This document shows positions 1-8,428 of a stretch of 64,000 nucleotides of DNA, piece after piece; positions within the stretch are counted from its first letter, which is position 1, and every line of letters begins with the position of its first letter. A program made the position numbers and the translations under genes. Below the pieces are notes generated by a model. The model was not told the origin of the DNA. It saw only the letters and a list, made by a program, of their open reading frames with translations, and did not search any database. The stretch comes from Bacteroidales bacterium (GTDB lineage Bacteria > Bacteroidota > Bacteroidia > Bacteroidales > Marinilabiliaceae): NCBI GenBank assembly GCA_024401335.1, contig JAKSLH010000009.1, positions 1 to 64,000 of the forward strand, read 5' to 3'.

Positions 1-55
1 CCTTGAGGTCCAAGCCTTTCAAGTCGGCTGGTGACTGAATCTTTTCTATATACAT
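1..55 (-). CDS. N-terminal end of a probable 1-deoxy-D-xylulose-5-phosphate synthase (partial)
   Basis: Only the first 18 codons are inside the window; the gene runs off the left edge. The visible start reads MYIEKIQSPADLKGLDLK. The pattern 'I.SPADLK.L' at the very N-terminus is what I expect of Dxs, the thiamine-diphosphate enzyme that joins pyruvate and glyceraldehyde-3-phosphate in the MEP isoprenoid pathway. A purine-rich stretch (AAGGAAAA) directly precedes the ATG. So little protein is visible that another thiamine-dependent enzyme cannot be excluded. Confidence 0.45.
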   Translation of the reverse strand, partial: MYIEKIQSPADLKGLDLK

Positions 56-75
56 TTTTCCTTTTTTTTCTGAAT

Positions 76-84
76 GCAAAAATA
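76..84 (-). promoter_or_regulatory. -7 element upstream of the dxs-like gene
   Basis: Read on the minus strand this is TATTTTTGC, a perfect match to the Bacteroidetes sigma-ABfr -7 consensus TAnnTTTG. It lies about 20 bp upstream of the start codon at 55. I see no convincing TTG -33 element at the usual 19-21 bp spacing. Confidence 0.5.
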
Positions 85-413
85 TTTCTTATTGCTAATA
101 ACATCACTACCATCATTAATGTTTTGATTACCATTTTTCAATTTCACCATGAGGCCACAATGATTTGTCTTGTTATTGCTACAAACATTGCATAATCTGC
201 AATTACTATCACTTGTTTTGGGGAATTCAGATAAAAAAAGCTCTTATATCATGCTTTTCCCGCAAAAAAAACATACATTTACACATATATCAACAAATAA
301 GTATTTGAAAGCATTATCGACATCTACTTCTATAATAACCAATTCATCGGGAAGATTGTCTTTTGAGAAAGATTATGACACTTGTCGTTTGTGAGCAAAA
401 CACCACTCGTATC
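85..413. other. AT-rich intergenic region between divergent genes
   Basis: About 330 bp separate the dxs-like gene from the lipoprotein trio. Short open frames exist here (for example 170-394, plus) but they lack a ribosome binding site and protein-like composition, and I do not regard them as genes. The promoter of the plus-strand trio must be here, but I cannot point to a clean -33/-7 pair. Confidence 0.4.
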
Positions 414-929
414 ATGAAACAACATTATCATATGTTATTGATTATTATAACGTTGTTTATAACCTCATGTTATCGACCTTCTAACTCGAATCTTTTCGAC
501 GAAAAATTCGAATGGGACGGGAAAACTGTATGGCTGGAACACAAACATGACAGTTTACATGTCATTCATCTTTATGAAAATGAAGATGAGTTATCTCAAA
601 TGGTTCTCCCATGGAAAATCTACAGATTCGACTACGGGGATCTCGACGGCGATAGCATTCCCGAAATTGCTGTTGGGGTTATTAAAAAGACTGTTTACGA
701 CCCAATACTCGAGAAACGACTATTCCTCTACCAAATTGCAGGTGGCCATGCCATAATACGATTATGGATGGGCTCCAGAGTGATACATAGAGTTCAGGAT
801 TTCTATATTGATAGGGACAAAACGCCTGCTCTTGTCCATACATTCGAGAAGGACAAAAATGGCATCATGCACGAAGGGGAATATAAATTGGGTAAATTTG
901 GCTTACGACTTAAACAGTTTTTACGATAA
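414..929 (+). CDS. Small lipoprotein with FG-GAP-like stretch, first gene of the DUF3160/CapA trio
   Basis: About 171 residues. I chose the ATG at 414 because it begins directly with a lipoprotein signal: Met-Lys, a hydrophobic stretch, and a lipobox ending ITSC; an earlier in-frame start at 363 would bury that signal. After the lipid-anchored Cys the chain contains 'DYGDLDGDSIPEIAVGV', an acidic Gly/Asp motif like those of FG-GAP/VCBS beta-propeller blades that bind calcium. I recall similar small proteins next to DUF3160 and CapA-like genes in Bacteroidales. The next gene starts about 20 bp downstream, so the three are probably one operon. The specific function is unknown; a periplasmic or surface role is inferred from the lipobox. 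Confidence 0.7.
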   Translation: MKQHYHMLLIIITLFITSCYRPSNSNLFDEKFEWDGKTVWLEHKHDSLHVIHLYENEDELSQMVLPWKIYRFDYGDLDGDSIPEIAVGVIKKTVYDPILEKRLFLYQIAGGHAIIRLWMGSRVIHRVQDFYIDRDKTPALVHTFEKDKNGIMHEGEYKLGKFGLRLKQFLR

Positions 930-950
930 CTATTGAAAACACTCTTAAAT

Positions 951-3521
951 ATGAAATACACAAAAATCACTACTGGCTTTTTGCTCTCTTTATCGCTTTC
1001 ACTGGCTGGATGTTCTTGCTCGGGCAATGACAAGAGTAACTCGTCAACCGACGGGAATCAATCTGACAATGAGGAGTCAGGAAGCAACAACGGCTACTTT
1101 TCTGGTGCTGCATACGAATGGTCGTTTGATAAAATCACCAAAGATTGCGCTGCTCCTAAGGGCACATTCGGATTGTCTTTTAATCTGGATAGTCTTTACA
1201 GTAACATCAGTTATGACATTGCCATAGATCATTATAGTTACGAAGAGTTACGAGTGCTTCGTAGCATCCCTTATGCAAAGCACGGACATTGGTTTAAGGA
1301 GGCCGATCTGTATGAGAAATTTAATGGCATCAACGAATATATCGAGACAACAAAGCCTATTATCAAACAATATGCAATAGACGAAAGAAACAACCAAAAA
1401 AGTGACTATTGGAAGCTCTGGGAATCTAACTATCCTCAAACATACAAGACTGTAAATCTGAACGATGAGGAGATTTCTTTTGTCAAACGTGTTGACGCTG
1501 AGATTGAAAAACGCTTAAAGAACAGATATATTGAGAGAGATGGACTGATGTTGCTAAATATTGATCTGGCAGAAAACATTAACTATCTGTGCCGTCCTAG
1601 TCAAGCTGCTATTAATATGCTACGTGACAACAGTTTCTGCATATCGGAAACTGGCGCAGAGCAGATGTATAATCCTTATGAGTATTATCATAAATTGCCT
1701 CACTACATAACTACCGACCTCTTCCTGTCTGCATACAATGCTTATCTGGCTTGGATGATACAAACTGTCGAAGAAGAAAACATATATCCATTGATATGTA
1801 ATTTCACAAACATGATGTATGATCAAAGTGTTAACGAACTAAACTCTTGCACCGACGAATCTATAATGAAACTGGCCCAACATGCCGTCGTCTATTACGC
1901 AATAGCATGCAGATTGGCTACGGGCATTGACAAGGTATTGCCTGATGATTTGCAAGACATCTATAACGAAGAAATAGGGAAAATAGAAAGCTTCTCTGAT
2001 GACAAATCTGAATTGTTTGGCTTGTTCATGTCTTATTCCACATTTAAACCTAGAGGTTTCTATACAAGAAACACTAACACTCAAAACTACTTTAAGGTGA
2101 TGATGTGGCTCCAAAGCGCAAAATACAGAATCAACACAGACGATAACATAGTTTACCCTCTCTTCTTGTCTTTACAGTATGAGAGGGCTAGCTATTCCTT
2201 AAAAGCAGAAATAAATAAGGTCAACAATTTGCTGACTTACTTGATAGGCGAGAATGACAATTGTTCAATGATAGATATTTCCGAAAAACTTGCTGCTGAT
2301 TTTGATATCACTAATGATTCTGACCTCAAAGATTCTGACAAACTGGCTTCTGTAAGAGATTATCTGCAAAATGAAAACGAACGATGCAATAGAATATTCA
2401 ATAGAACAGAAGGCACTGAACCTATTGCTGAAGTCAATTTCATGCCGCAACGATATACTCCTGATGCAGAGGTCTTGATGTGGATGTGCGACATCGATAA
2501 AGAAAGTAGCAGACCATTCCCTGACGGTCTTGACGTACTGAATAGCTTTGGAAACAGGGCCGCTGAAAGAATATTGAATGAGACTGATCCCGGAACTGCA
2601 AAATGGAGCGATTACAATGCTTCAAGCGCAAGAATGAAGGCTAAGTTCGAGAACTATCCTGATTTCAACAAGTCTTTATACAACAAGAACATTGAGGCTC
2701 TTGTGTCTTTGCAAAATAATAAGAAAAAGCCCGACTATATGAATACTGATGCCTGGCAGAAGAAAAACGCCAATACGGCTCTGGCTTCTTGGGCTGAACT
2801 AAAACATACAACAATATTGTATGCTGAAATACCTGGCGCAGCAGAAGGCGGTGAAGGTGGTGAGGTCATATACATGCCTGAACCTGACGAATATTCAGAT
2901 ATAGTAGAACCCAATATTGAGTTCTGGGAAAAGTCTATCGAACTGCTCCACCAGACCCAAGGGGTGTTTATAGATAATGAGATTGATACTGACTACAATC
3001 ACAGATGGCTCCTTTCTCATGCTGAGAAATATCTTGAGGCTACAAAAAAGGAATTGGCTGGCGAACCTGTCAAATTGAATCTACATACTGGCGAAGACTA
3101 TGAATACTTTTGTAACTCACTGAATTTTGAAGATGGTACTAAGATCAACAATACTGACATTGCAAAAATCGCTGATGTCTATACGAGATTCGTAGATGGA
3201 GCTCCTGATAATGGTATTCTTCACGTGGGTCTTGGCCTTGTCAATAGCATCTTCGTGTTGGTGGAAAATAATGGTAATATATATCTGACAGAGGGTGCTG
3301 TCTACGATTATCGTTCCGCTGTTTTGAAAAACAGAACTAATGATGAAGAATGGAGAGAAATGTTGAATACAGATTACGGCTTGGGACGACCAAAATGGAT
3401 GGAACCATATATCCTTTTGGATAATGACAGGGTCTGGATTAATCAAAATGTCGGAAATCGAAGTGTAAGAGGTTACGAGTTCGATGAAACTTCTACAGAT
3501 AACGAAGGATGGTTTTATTAA
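951..3521 (+). CDS. DUF3160 family lipoprotein
   Basis: 856 residues from the ATG at 951; a TTG at 933 is in frame, but 951 leads straight into the lipoprotein signal (…SLAGC). After a Ser/Asn/Asp-rich linker the protein shows the landmarks of DUF3160: 'LPHYITTDLFLSAYNAYL' (about residue 245), 'MPQRYTPDAEVLMWM' (about 500), 'FPDGLDVLNSFGNRAAE' (about 527), 'ANTALASWAELKHTTILYA' (about 610), and near the C-terminus 'IADVYTRF' and 'ILHVGLGLVNSIFVLVE'. The family has no assigned function that I know of. The stop codon lies inside the start region of the next gene (13-bp overlap), which suggests translational coupling to the CapA-like protein. It is probably lipid-anchored in the outer membrane. 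Base composition resembles that of the rest of the trio. Confidence 0.85.
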   Translation: MKYTKITTGFLLSLSLSLAGCSCSGNDKSNSSTDGNQSDNEESGSNNGYFSGAAYEWSFDKITKDCAAPKGTFGLSFNLDSLYSNISYDIAIDHYSYEELRVLRSIPYAKHGHWFKEADLYEKFNGINEYIETTKPIIKQYAIDERNNQKSDYWKLWESNYPQTYKTVNLNDEEISFVKRVDAEIEKRLKNRYIERDGLMLLNIDLAENINYLCRPSQAAINMLRDNSFCISETGAEQMYNPYEYYHKLPHYITTDLFLSAYNAYLAWMIQTVEEENIYPLICNFTNMMYDQSVNELNSCTDESIMKLAQHAVVYYAIACRLATGIDKVLPDDLQDIYNEEIGKIESFSDDKSELFGLFMSYSTFKPRGFYTRNTNTQNYFKVMMWLQSAKYRINTDDNIVYPLFLSLQYERASYSLKAEINKVNNLLTYLIGENDNCSMIDISEKLAADFDITNDSDLKDSDKLASVRDYLQNENERCNRIFNRTEGTEPIAEVNFMPQRYTPDAEVLMWMCDIDKESSRPFPDGLDVLNSFGNRAAERILNETDPGTAKWSDYNASSARMKAKFENYPDFNKSLYNKNIEALVSLQNNKKKPDYMNTDAWQKKNANTALASWAELKHTTILYAEIPGAAEGGEGGEVIYMPEPDEYSDIVEPNIEFWEKSIELLHQTQGVFIDNEIDTDYNHRWLLSHAEKYLEATKKELAGEPVKLNLHTGEDYEYFCNSLNFEDGTKINNTDIAKIADVYTRFVDGAPDNGILHVGLGLVNSIFVLVENNGNIYLTEGAVYDYRSAVLKNRTNDEEWREMLNTDYGLGRPKWMEPYILLDNDRVWINQNVGNRSVRGYEFDETSTDNEGWFY

Positions 3522-4393
3522 GTAAATATTGTCATGTCATCACAGCTATTATATTCTTCGTACTGACAACTACGTCTTGCAACTCCGATAATGATGAAGA
3601 GCTGAGAGTTTTTATTGGTGGCGACGTGATGTTTGACCGAGGTATCGGAAGGGTAATCGACAACGAAGGTGTAAGCTTTCTTTTCAATGGTATAAGAGAT
3701 GATCTTAAATCGGCGGACGCCGCCATTGTCAATTTGGAGTGTCCGCTGACTGATACTATTATCCCTCAGAGGAAACTTTACCAGTTCAGAGCTTCTCCTT
3801 CACTTGCTGACAGCTTACGGGAAAATGGAGTGACTCACGCTTGCCTAGAAAACAACCATACCCGAGACCAAGGCGAAAAGGGATATCAGCAGACAATCGA
3901 CGTCTTGTCACGTGCTGGAATAGTAGCTGTAAGCTCTAATCCACTGGCCCCTACGGTAATAGAAAAGGGCACAAACAAAATAGCACTATTCAATGCCAAC
4001 ATGCTAGGCCCTAATCAATATGTGACAAACTGCCTATCTCTATTGATCAAGGCTATCGAAGATCACAAGAGATCTAATGATGAGGATAAGATTGTTGTCA
4101 TCTTGCATTGGGGAGACGAATACGAACCCACTCATTCCCCAAGTCAAGAGAAAATAGCAGAGGAACTTGCTAATGCTGGTGCCGACGTGATAGCAGGACA
4201 CCACCCCCATGTAGTTCAGGATACTATGTCCATAGGAGAATGTCATGTCTACTACAGTCTAGGCAATCTAATCTTTGACCACAACAAAATGGCAAGACAT
4301 AAGTCGTCTTTACTCGAGATATCACTTAATGAGGGGACTCTTAATACAAAACTACATGATTTGAGGATCTTGCACTATAGACCTACACACTGA
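3509..4393 (+). CDS. CapA family lipoprotein (PGA_cap metallophosphoesterase fold)
   Basis: 294 residues. The N-terminus is a lipoprotein signal with lipobox ending at Cys24. The calcineurin-like fold of the CapA family follows: 'GGDVMFDRG' (37-45), 'NLECPLTD', 'ENNHTRDQG' (usually ANNHxxDxG), 'ILHWGDEY', 'GADVIAGHHPHVVQD' and 'YYSLGNLIFD'. These supply the Asp, His and Asn ligands of a metal centre. CapA of Bacillus is needed for poly-gamma-glutamate capsule formation; here there are no capB or capC homologues nearby, so polyglutamate synthesis is not implied. The gene overlaps the DUF3160 gene by 13 bp and has an SD-like AAGGA just before its ATG, so the two are likely made together. It is unusual for a CapA protein to sit with DUF3160, and the substrate is unknown. 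Confidence 0.82.
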   Translation: MVLLSKYCHVITAIIFFVLTTTSCNSDNDEELRVFIGGDVMFDRGIGRVIDNEGVSFLFNGIRDDLKSADAAIVNLECPLTDTIIPQRKLYQFRASPSLADSLRENGVTHACLENNHTRDQGEKGYQQTIDVLSRAGIVAVSSNPLAPTVIEKGTNKIALFNANMLGPNQYVTNCLSLLIKAIEDHKRSNDEDKIVVILHWGDEYEPTHSPSQEKIAEELANAGADVIAGHHPHVVQDTMSIGECHVYYSLGNLIFDHNKMARHKSSLLEISLNEGTLNTKLHDLRILHYRPTH

Positions 4394-4547
4394 CTGTATT
4401 CTTGGTTCAACGGTGGAGGAACCTTGACAATGATATCTTATTGCGCAAAACGACAGACGTATTATTATTCAAAAAACAAAAGCACTCTTGCATACTTTCA
4501 AAATTTGTATAATATTTGCGTATGTCTTCAATTTAACACCCTTATCA

Positions 4548-5468
4548 ATGAGACTCTCAAACGGAACTATAGAAATCGAAATCGCCGACCATGGCGCAGA
4601 ACTGACATCTATCAAAAAAGACGGCCTGGAATATCTATGGCAGGCTAACCCAGAATACTGGAAGCGTCATTCACCTGTCCTCTTCCCTATCGTCGGTAGC
4701 GTGTGGAACGGAGAATACAAGTCCTCTAACGGCAAGACTTACAAACTCGGACAGCACGGATTCGCCCGCGACATGGACTTCAAGCTCCTCGGAACAACAG
4801 GCAACAGCATACTCTACGCTCTTGAGAGCTCACCTGCAACAAAGGAACTGTACCCATACGACTTTCGCCTAGAAATAGGATATACCTTGCGCGACAATGA
4901 GATAGAAGTGCTCTGGAAAGTCATCAACCCTACTCAAAAACCAATATCATTCCAGATAGGCGCACACCCTGCTTTCTACTGGCCAATGCTAAGCGACATC
5001 AGCCGCAACGACCTCCCTGCCATGGAGGAGAAGCTACGCCAGACCGACAAACGTGGCTACTTCACCTTCGGCAAAAAGACTAAAGAGGCCTACGTGAACA
5101 CTCTCATAGGAGCCAAAGGATGCGCGAATACTAAGGAACATACTCTCATCGTGACCAACAATAAGGGACAACTCCCATTGACTACAGAAACATTCGACCA
5201 CGACGCTCTCATTTTCGAGGACCAGCAGGTCAACCAGGTCACCCTCTGCTCACAAGACGGAAGCCCTTACTTGACACTCCGCTTCGACGCGCCTCTAGTA
5301 GGTCTCTGGTCACCACCAACCAAGAACGCGCCATTCGTATGTATCGAACCATGGTACGGACGTTGCGACAGAATGGAATACGACGGACTTTTCGAAGACA
5401 AGGACTGGATACAGCACCTCAACGGAGAAACATCGTTCGAGGCTCGATACACTATTGTAATTGAATAA
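4548..5468 (+). CDS. Aldose 1-epimerase family protein (LacX-like)
   Basis: 306 residues from the ATG at 4548; a longer frame starts at 4488 but its extra 20 residues look like untranslated leader. Galactose-mutarotase-type enzymes interconvert the alpha and beta anomers of sugars in the cytoplasm using a His/Glu pair. Landmarks here are 'HGAELTSIK', 'RHSPVLFPIVGSVWNG', 'LGQHGFARDMDF' (catalytic-type His), 'IGAHPAFYWP' and 'CIEPWYGRCD' near the C-terminus. The pattern fits the LacX-like branch, whose sugar is often undefined. It stands alone between the CapA trio and bamD with about 150 bp upstream. Codon usage shifts to C/G-ending codons compared with the AT-rich trio, as expected for a native housekeeping gene. 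Confidence 0.82.
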   Translation: MRLSNGTIEIEIADHGAELTSIKKDGLEYLWQANPEYWKRHSPVLFPIVGSVWNGEYKSSNGKTYKLGQHGFARDMDFKLLGTTGNSILYALESSPATKELYPYDFRLEIGYTLRDNEIEVLWKVINPTQKPISFQIGAHPAFYWPMLSDISRNDLPAMEEKLRQTDKRGYFTFGKKTKEAYVNTLIGAKGCANTKEHTLIVTNNKGQLPLTTETFDHDALIFEDQQVNQVTLCSQDGSPYLTLRFDAPLVGLWSPPTKNAPFVCIEPWYGRCDRMEYDGLFEDKDWIQHLNGETSFEARYTIVIE

Positions 5469-5511
5469 AGGCATACATAATATAAAGCAGACGAAATCAC
5501 AATCATATTTC

Positions 5512-5543
5512 TTGCACATTCAATAACAAAACACTAACTTTGC
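5512..5543 (+). promoter_or_regulatory. Promoter of bamD-rpoZ
   Basis: A TTG (-33) at 5512-5514 and TAACTTTGC (-7) at 5535-5543 are separated by 20 bp. This is the canonical Bacteroidetes arrangement TTG-N19/21-TAnnTTTG. Transcription would start near 5550, giving a short leader before the bamD ATG at 5569. Confidence 0.75.
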
Positions 5544-5568
5544 ACGTCAAATTGTGCGACAACAGAAA

Positions 5569-6495
5569 ATGATATATAAGATTCGTCATATAATAGCCAT
5601 AATAATTGCAACTATCGCATTGTCTTCGTGCAGCGAATACCAGATGCTTCTCAAGCAGCACGACAACGAATTATGGTACAAGAAGGCACTTGAATACTAC
5701 GCTCAGCAGGATTATGCTAAAGCAGCCAATCTCTTTGGAGGCATATTGACAGCATACACAGGTACTTCAAGAGCCGACACAATAACTCTTGCATACGCTA
5801 ACTGCTTGACAAAGATTGGCGACTACTACTCAGCAGCTCAATACTATCAAACTTACGTCAAGACATTCCCATCAAGTGAAAACTGCGAAGAATGCCAGTA
5901 CATGTCTGGCTATTGCTACTATATGCTCTCACCTAAATTCGAGCTCGACCAGGCCGACTCACAGGAGTGCATCAACGAACTTCAGACGTTCATGAACCTC
6001 TACCCTAACAGCAACAAGATTGGTGAAGCAACTCGCATGATGAAGGAGATGGAGGACAAGATTGCCTACAAGGCATACAAGAGCGCAAAGCTCTACTTCG
6101 ACCTCGGCAACTACATGGGCAACAACTATAAGTCAGCTGTCATCGTTGCACAAAACTGTCTGCGTAAGTATCCTGACACTAAGCACCGCGAAGAGCTTTC
6201 ATTCCTGATACTCGAAGCGAAGTTCATACAGGCAGAGAGTAGCGTCATCCAGAAGCAGTGCGAACGTTATCGCGACACAATAGATGAATACTACACGTTC
6301 GTCAACGAATACCCACAAAGCCAGTATTCAAGACGAGCAAACAGCATACTTGAAGCATCTGAAAAGGGACTCAAGGCTGCAGAGAAGATAGCGCCACTTA
6401 GCGAGGACGATCTTGACTACTACCGTAACTACGGTAACGAGATCGACCGCAAGCGCCTGTTCGAAGCAGAACACAAAAACGAATTCAACGATTAA
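5569..6495 (+). CDS. bamD: Outer membrane protein assembly factor BamD
   Basis: 308 residues from ATG 5569; an upstream GTG at 5554 is in frame, but the ATG gives a normal lipoprotein signal with lipobox LSSC. BamD is an inner-leaflet lipoprotein of the BAM complex that folds beta-barrels into the outer membrane. The mature part carries TPR-like helical repeats typical of BamD: 'LWYKKALEYYAQQDYAKAANLF', then 'AYANCLTKIGDYYSAAQYYQTYVKTFP', with paired helices to about residue 260. Length and the adjacent rpoZ match the conserved Bacteroidetes arrangement. A strong promoter precedes it. The C-terminal 35 residues are acidic and charged. Confidence 0.9.
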   Translation: MIYKIRHIIAIIIATIALSSCSEYQMLLKQHDNELWYKKALEYYAQQDYAKAANLFGGILTAYTGTSRADTITLAYANCLTKIGDYYSAAQYYQTYVKTFPSSENCEECQYMSGYCYYMLSPKFELDQADSQECINELQTFMNLYPNSNKIGEATRMMKEMEDKIAYKAYKSAKLYFDLGNYMGNNYKSAVIVAQNCLRKYPDTKHREELSFLILEAKFIQAESSVIQKQCERYRDTIDEYYTFVNEYPQSQYSRRANSILEASEKGLKAAEKIAPLSEDDLDYYRNYGNEIDRKRLFEAEHKNEFND

Positions 6496-6523
6496 GAAGA
6501 AAATAGTAATAATACAAAATATT

Positions 6524-6901
6524 ATGCCAGTAGATTTCAAGAAGAGCAACGCTCCACAGAACACATTGACCCAGAATGTGGTCGAGATGTCAGAAAAGAC
6601 AGGTAATGTCTACGAGATGATCAACATCATCGCTAAGAGAGCAAACCAGATAAGCGTCGAGATGAAAGACGAGCTCAGCAAGAAATTGCAGGAATTTGCT
6701 ACTTACACAGACAACCTCGAAGAGGTGTTTGAAAACCGCGAGCAGATTGAGATATCTCGTTTCTACGAGCGTCTTCCAAAGCCTGTAAGCATCGCTACAC
6801 AGGAATTCAACCAGGACAAGATCTACTTCCGTCGTCCAACAGCTCAGCAGCAGCCTAAGCACACTGCTCCTGAAGAGCCAACAAAGACTACAGAGGAATA
6901 A
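6524..6901 (+). CDS. rpoZ: RNA polymerase omega subunit, Bacteroidetes type
   Basis: 125 residues from ATG 6524. 'GNVYEMINIIAKRANQIS' (about residues 26-43) matches the Rpb6/omega core, where omega clamps the beta' subunit and helps assemble RNA polymerase. The N-terminal extension (MPVDFKKSNAPQNTLTQN) and C-terminal 'FYERLPKPVSIATQEF' are features of the Bacteroidetes form, which is longer than proteobacterial omega. It lies 28 bp after bamD and ends in a terminator, so the two form a two-gene operon. A longer in-frame start inside bamD (6413) is not credible. Confidence 0.85.
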   Translation: MPVDFKKSNAPQNTLTQNVVEMSEKTGNVYEMINIIAKRANQISVEMKDELSKKLQEFATYTDNLEEVFENREQIEISRFYERLPKPVSIATQEFNQDKIYFRRPTAQQQPKHTAPEEPTKTTEE

Positions 6902-6925
6902 TCTTACTCCCAAGCATAAAAAATC

Positions 6926-6956
6926 AAGGAGGCACCATACCAGTGTCTCCTTTTGT
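6926..6956. terminator. Bidirectional intrinsic terminator
   Basis: Stem AAGGAG…CTCCTT, strengthened by CAC/GTG, with a T-rich run after it on the plus strand (TTTTGTTGTTT) and on the minus strand (GATTTTTTA). It sits between the converging rpoZ and SpoIID-like genes. Confidence 0.7.
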
Positions 6957-6985
6957 TGTTTCTGCATATATACGCTATATCTTCT

Positions 6986-8407
6986 TTATTTCCACCACTT
7001 TTCAACCATAGCACAACGGAAATAATGAAGTAATATACCCTTATAGCTGAATCCTCTCTCATCCATCACAGCTGCACCTATCTGACACATTCCTACACCA
7101 TGTCCCCAACCTGCACCACGCAGTACAAAGCCATCCTGTGTCTTCTCAACAGTAAAGGCTGAACTATATAAATGCGACTCCGACAACGTACGTCGTATCT
7201 CTAGCTCTTTACCTATAACCATCCTCATCTTGCTACCGACAATCTCTAGACGCATTATACGCCCCGACATGCCTCGCGTAAGAGGTATAAGTTCTTTTAT
7301 CTCACCAAAATCAACTCCTGATCTGCGACGAACAAGATCCGACAGTTCTGCAGTGGTATACTTCACAGTCCAACGATAAAAATCCGATGTTTCCTGATCA
7401 TACGAATTGAGCACTTGACGTAGCACCTTAGCATCCTGCGTATTGCAGAATGCATCCGGCGATGTCTCTATCCATCTGCGAGCATCTCCTTCTACCCTGA
7501 GGTCTATCTTATAGCCCGATGGCTTATGAGTATAATCTACAAACGACTGCAGATATCTATGCTCTGTCGCATCCCAACAGGTGTCATACGTCTCCGTCAC
7601 GCCACCACAGCACTTCGAGAATCGCGCATCACATATCTCCCCATCCGACACCAACATCATGCCTCGAGTCTCGTCTATCGCCCTTCTTACTGCTGTCTTG
7701 CCTCTTTCTCCTTCTCCATTATTCGCCAATACATGTATCTTCTGAATAGTGTTTTCATACGCTCTCTTCAACACATCAGTATATGAATTCTTCTCTTTTC
7801 CACCTTCACCTTGCTTCACCGTCATCAGTCGTGTCAAGCCCTGATATCTCTGGCAATGATCGTCGGCACACACATCAAACAGGTGATGGTCGTCTCTGTC
7901 ATACCATTTGACAAGTTCTCCTGGCGTTCTATATTCTATTCTACTTTCTGAATTCTTTCTCTGAAGCTGCGCAACAAGCCAGGAACGAGACACAATGGCG
8001 TGCGCCTTGAGGAGTTCCAGTCCCGACGTCGCACTCATCTCCGACGCGATAACGCAATAGAGATAATCCTCTATAGGCAACCTGTTCACAGCCCATATCT
8101 TGTCCCCATCAACAACGATACTCAATGAACCACTAAATGTCTGTTCCTCATTACGCTGCCAATGGAAATTCACTCCAATAACCACATCATGCAACGTAAA
8201 TGTCGCATCTTCTGTCAAGGGTTCAAAAGTGAGCTCTCTACGTCTCTCTCCTTCCCACATCACATGCCCGCAGTCTATCACTGCCTCATGCTCTCCTGTA
8301 ACCTCTCTGCCATCCAACGAGAAACGGCCGTTAAGGGCGAAACGCACCTTTTCGGACTTCATTATACCTACAGAAATAATAGGTTCAGTATTCTTGACCA
8401 TCTCCAT
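6986..8407 (-). CDS. SpoIID/LytB domain protein
   Basis: 473 residues. SpoIID-type enzymes are lytic transglycosylases that cleave glycan strands lacking stem peptides; in sporulating Firmicutes they drive engulfment. Landmarks are 'PIEDYLYCVIASEM' (111-124), where the Glu of ASEM matches the catalytic position, 'LKAHAIVSRSWL', 'TRGMMLVSDGEICDARFSKCCGG' region with paired Cys, and the C-terminal 'GAGWGHGVGMCQIGA'. The N-terminal ~90 residues form an extra beta-rich region. I see no signal peptide, which is odd for a wall enzyme. It is the last gene of mltG-ftsE-upxY-GT2-DUF4922-SpoIID and begins 21 bp after the DUF4922 gene. The organism shows no sign of sporulation, so the role must differ from engulfment, perhaps glycan processing. 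Confidence 0.85.
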   Translation of the reverse strand: MEMVKNTEPIISVGIMKSEKVRFALNGRFSLDGREVTGEHEAVIDCGHVMWEGERRRELTFEPLTEDATFTLHDVVIGVNFHWQRNEEQTFSGSLSIVVDGDKIWAVNRLPIEDYLYCVIASEMSATSGLELLKAHAIVSRSWLVAQLQRKNSESRIEYRTPGELVKWYDRDDHHLFDVCADDHCQRYQGLTRLMTVKQGEGGKEKNSYTDVLKRAYENTIQKIHVLANNGEGERGKTAVRRAIDETRGMMLVSDGEICDARFSKCCGGVTETYDTCWDATEHRYLQSFVDYTHKPSGYKIDLRVEGDARRWIETSPDAFCNTQDAKVLRQVLNSYDQETSDFYRWTVKYTTAELSDLVRRRSGVDFGEIKELIPLTRGMSGRIMRLEIVGSKMRMVIGKELEIRRTLSESHLYSSAFTVEKTQDGFVLRGAGWGHGVGMCQIGAAVMDERGFSYKGILLHYFRCAMVEKWWK

Positions 8408-8428
8408 GATTATCTGCCATTAAACTGT

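Noticed and set aside
170..394. 74-codon plus frame upstream of the lipoprotein trio
   Set aside because: No start signal, low-complexity composition, and it overlaps the likely promoter region.
3509..4393. Poly-gamma-glutamate capsule operon
   Set aside because: Only a CapA-like protein is present; the ligase CapB and CapC are absent, so polyglutamate synthesis is not supported.
4394..4440. Terminator after the CapA-like gene (GGTTC…GAACC)
   Set aside because: The stem is short and no T-run follows on either strand.
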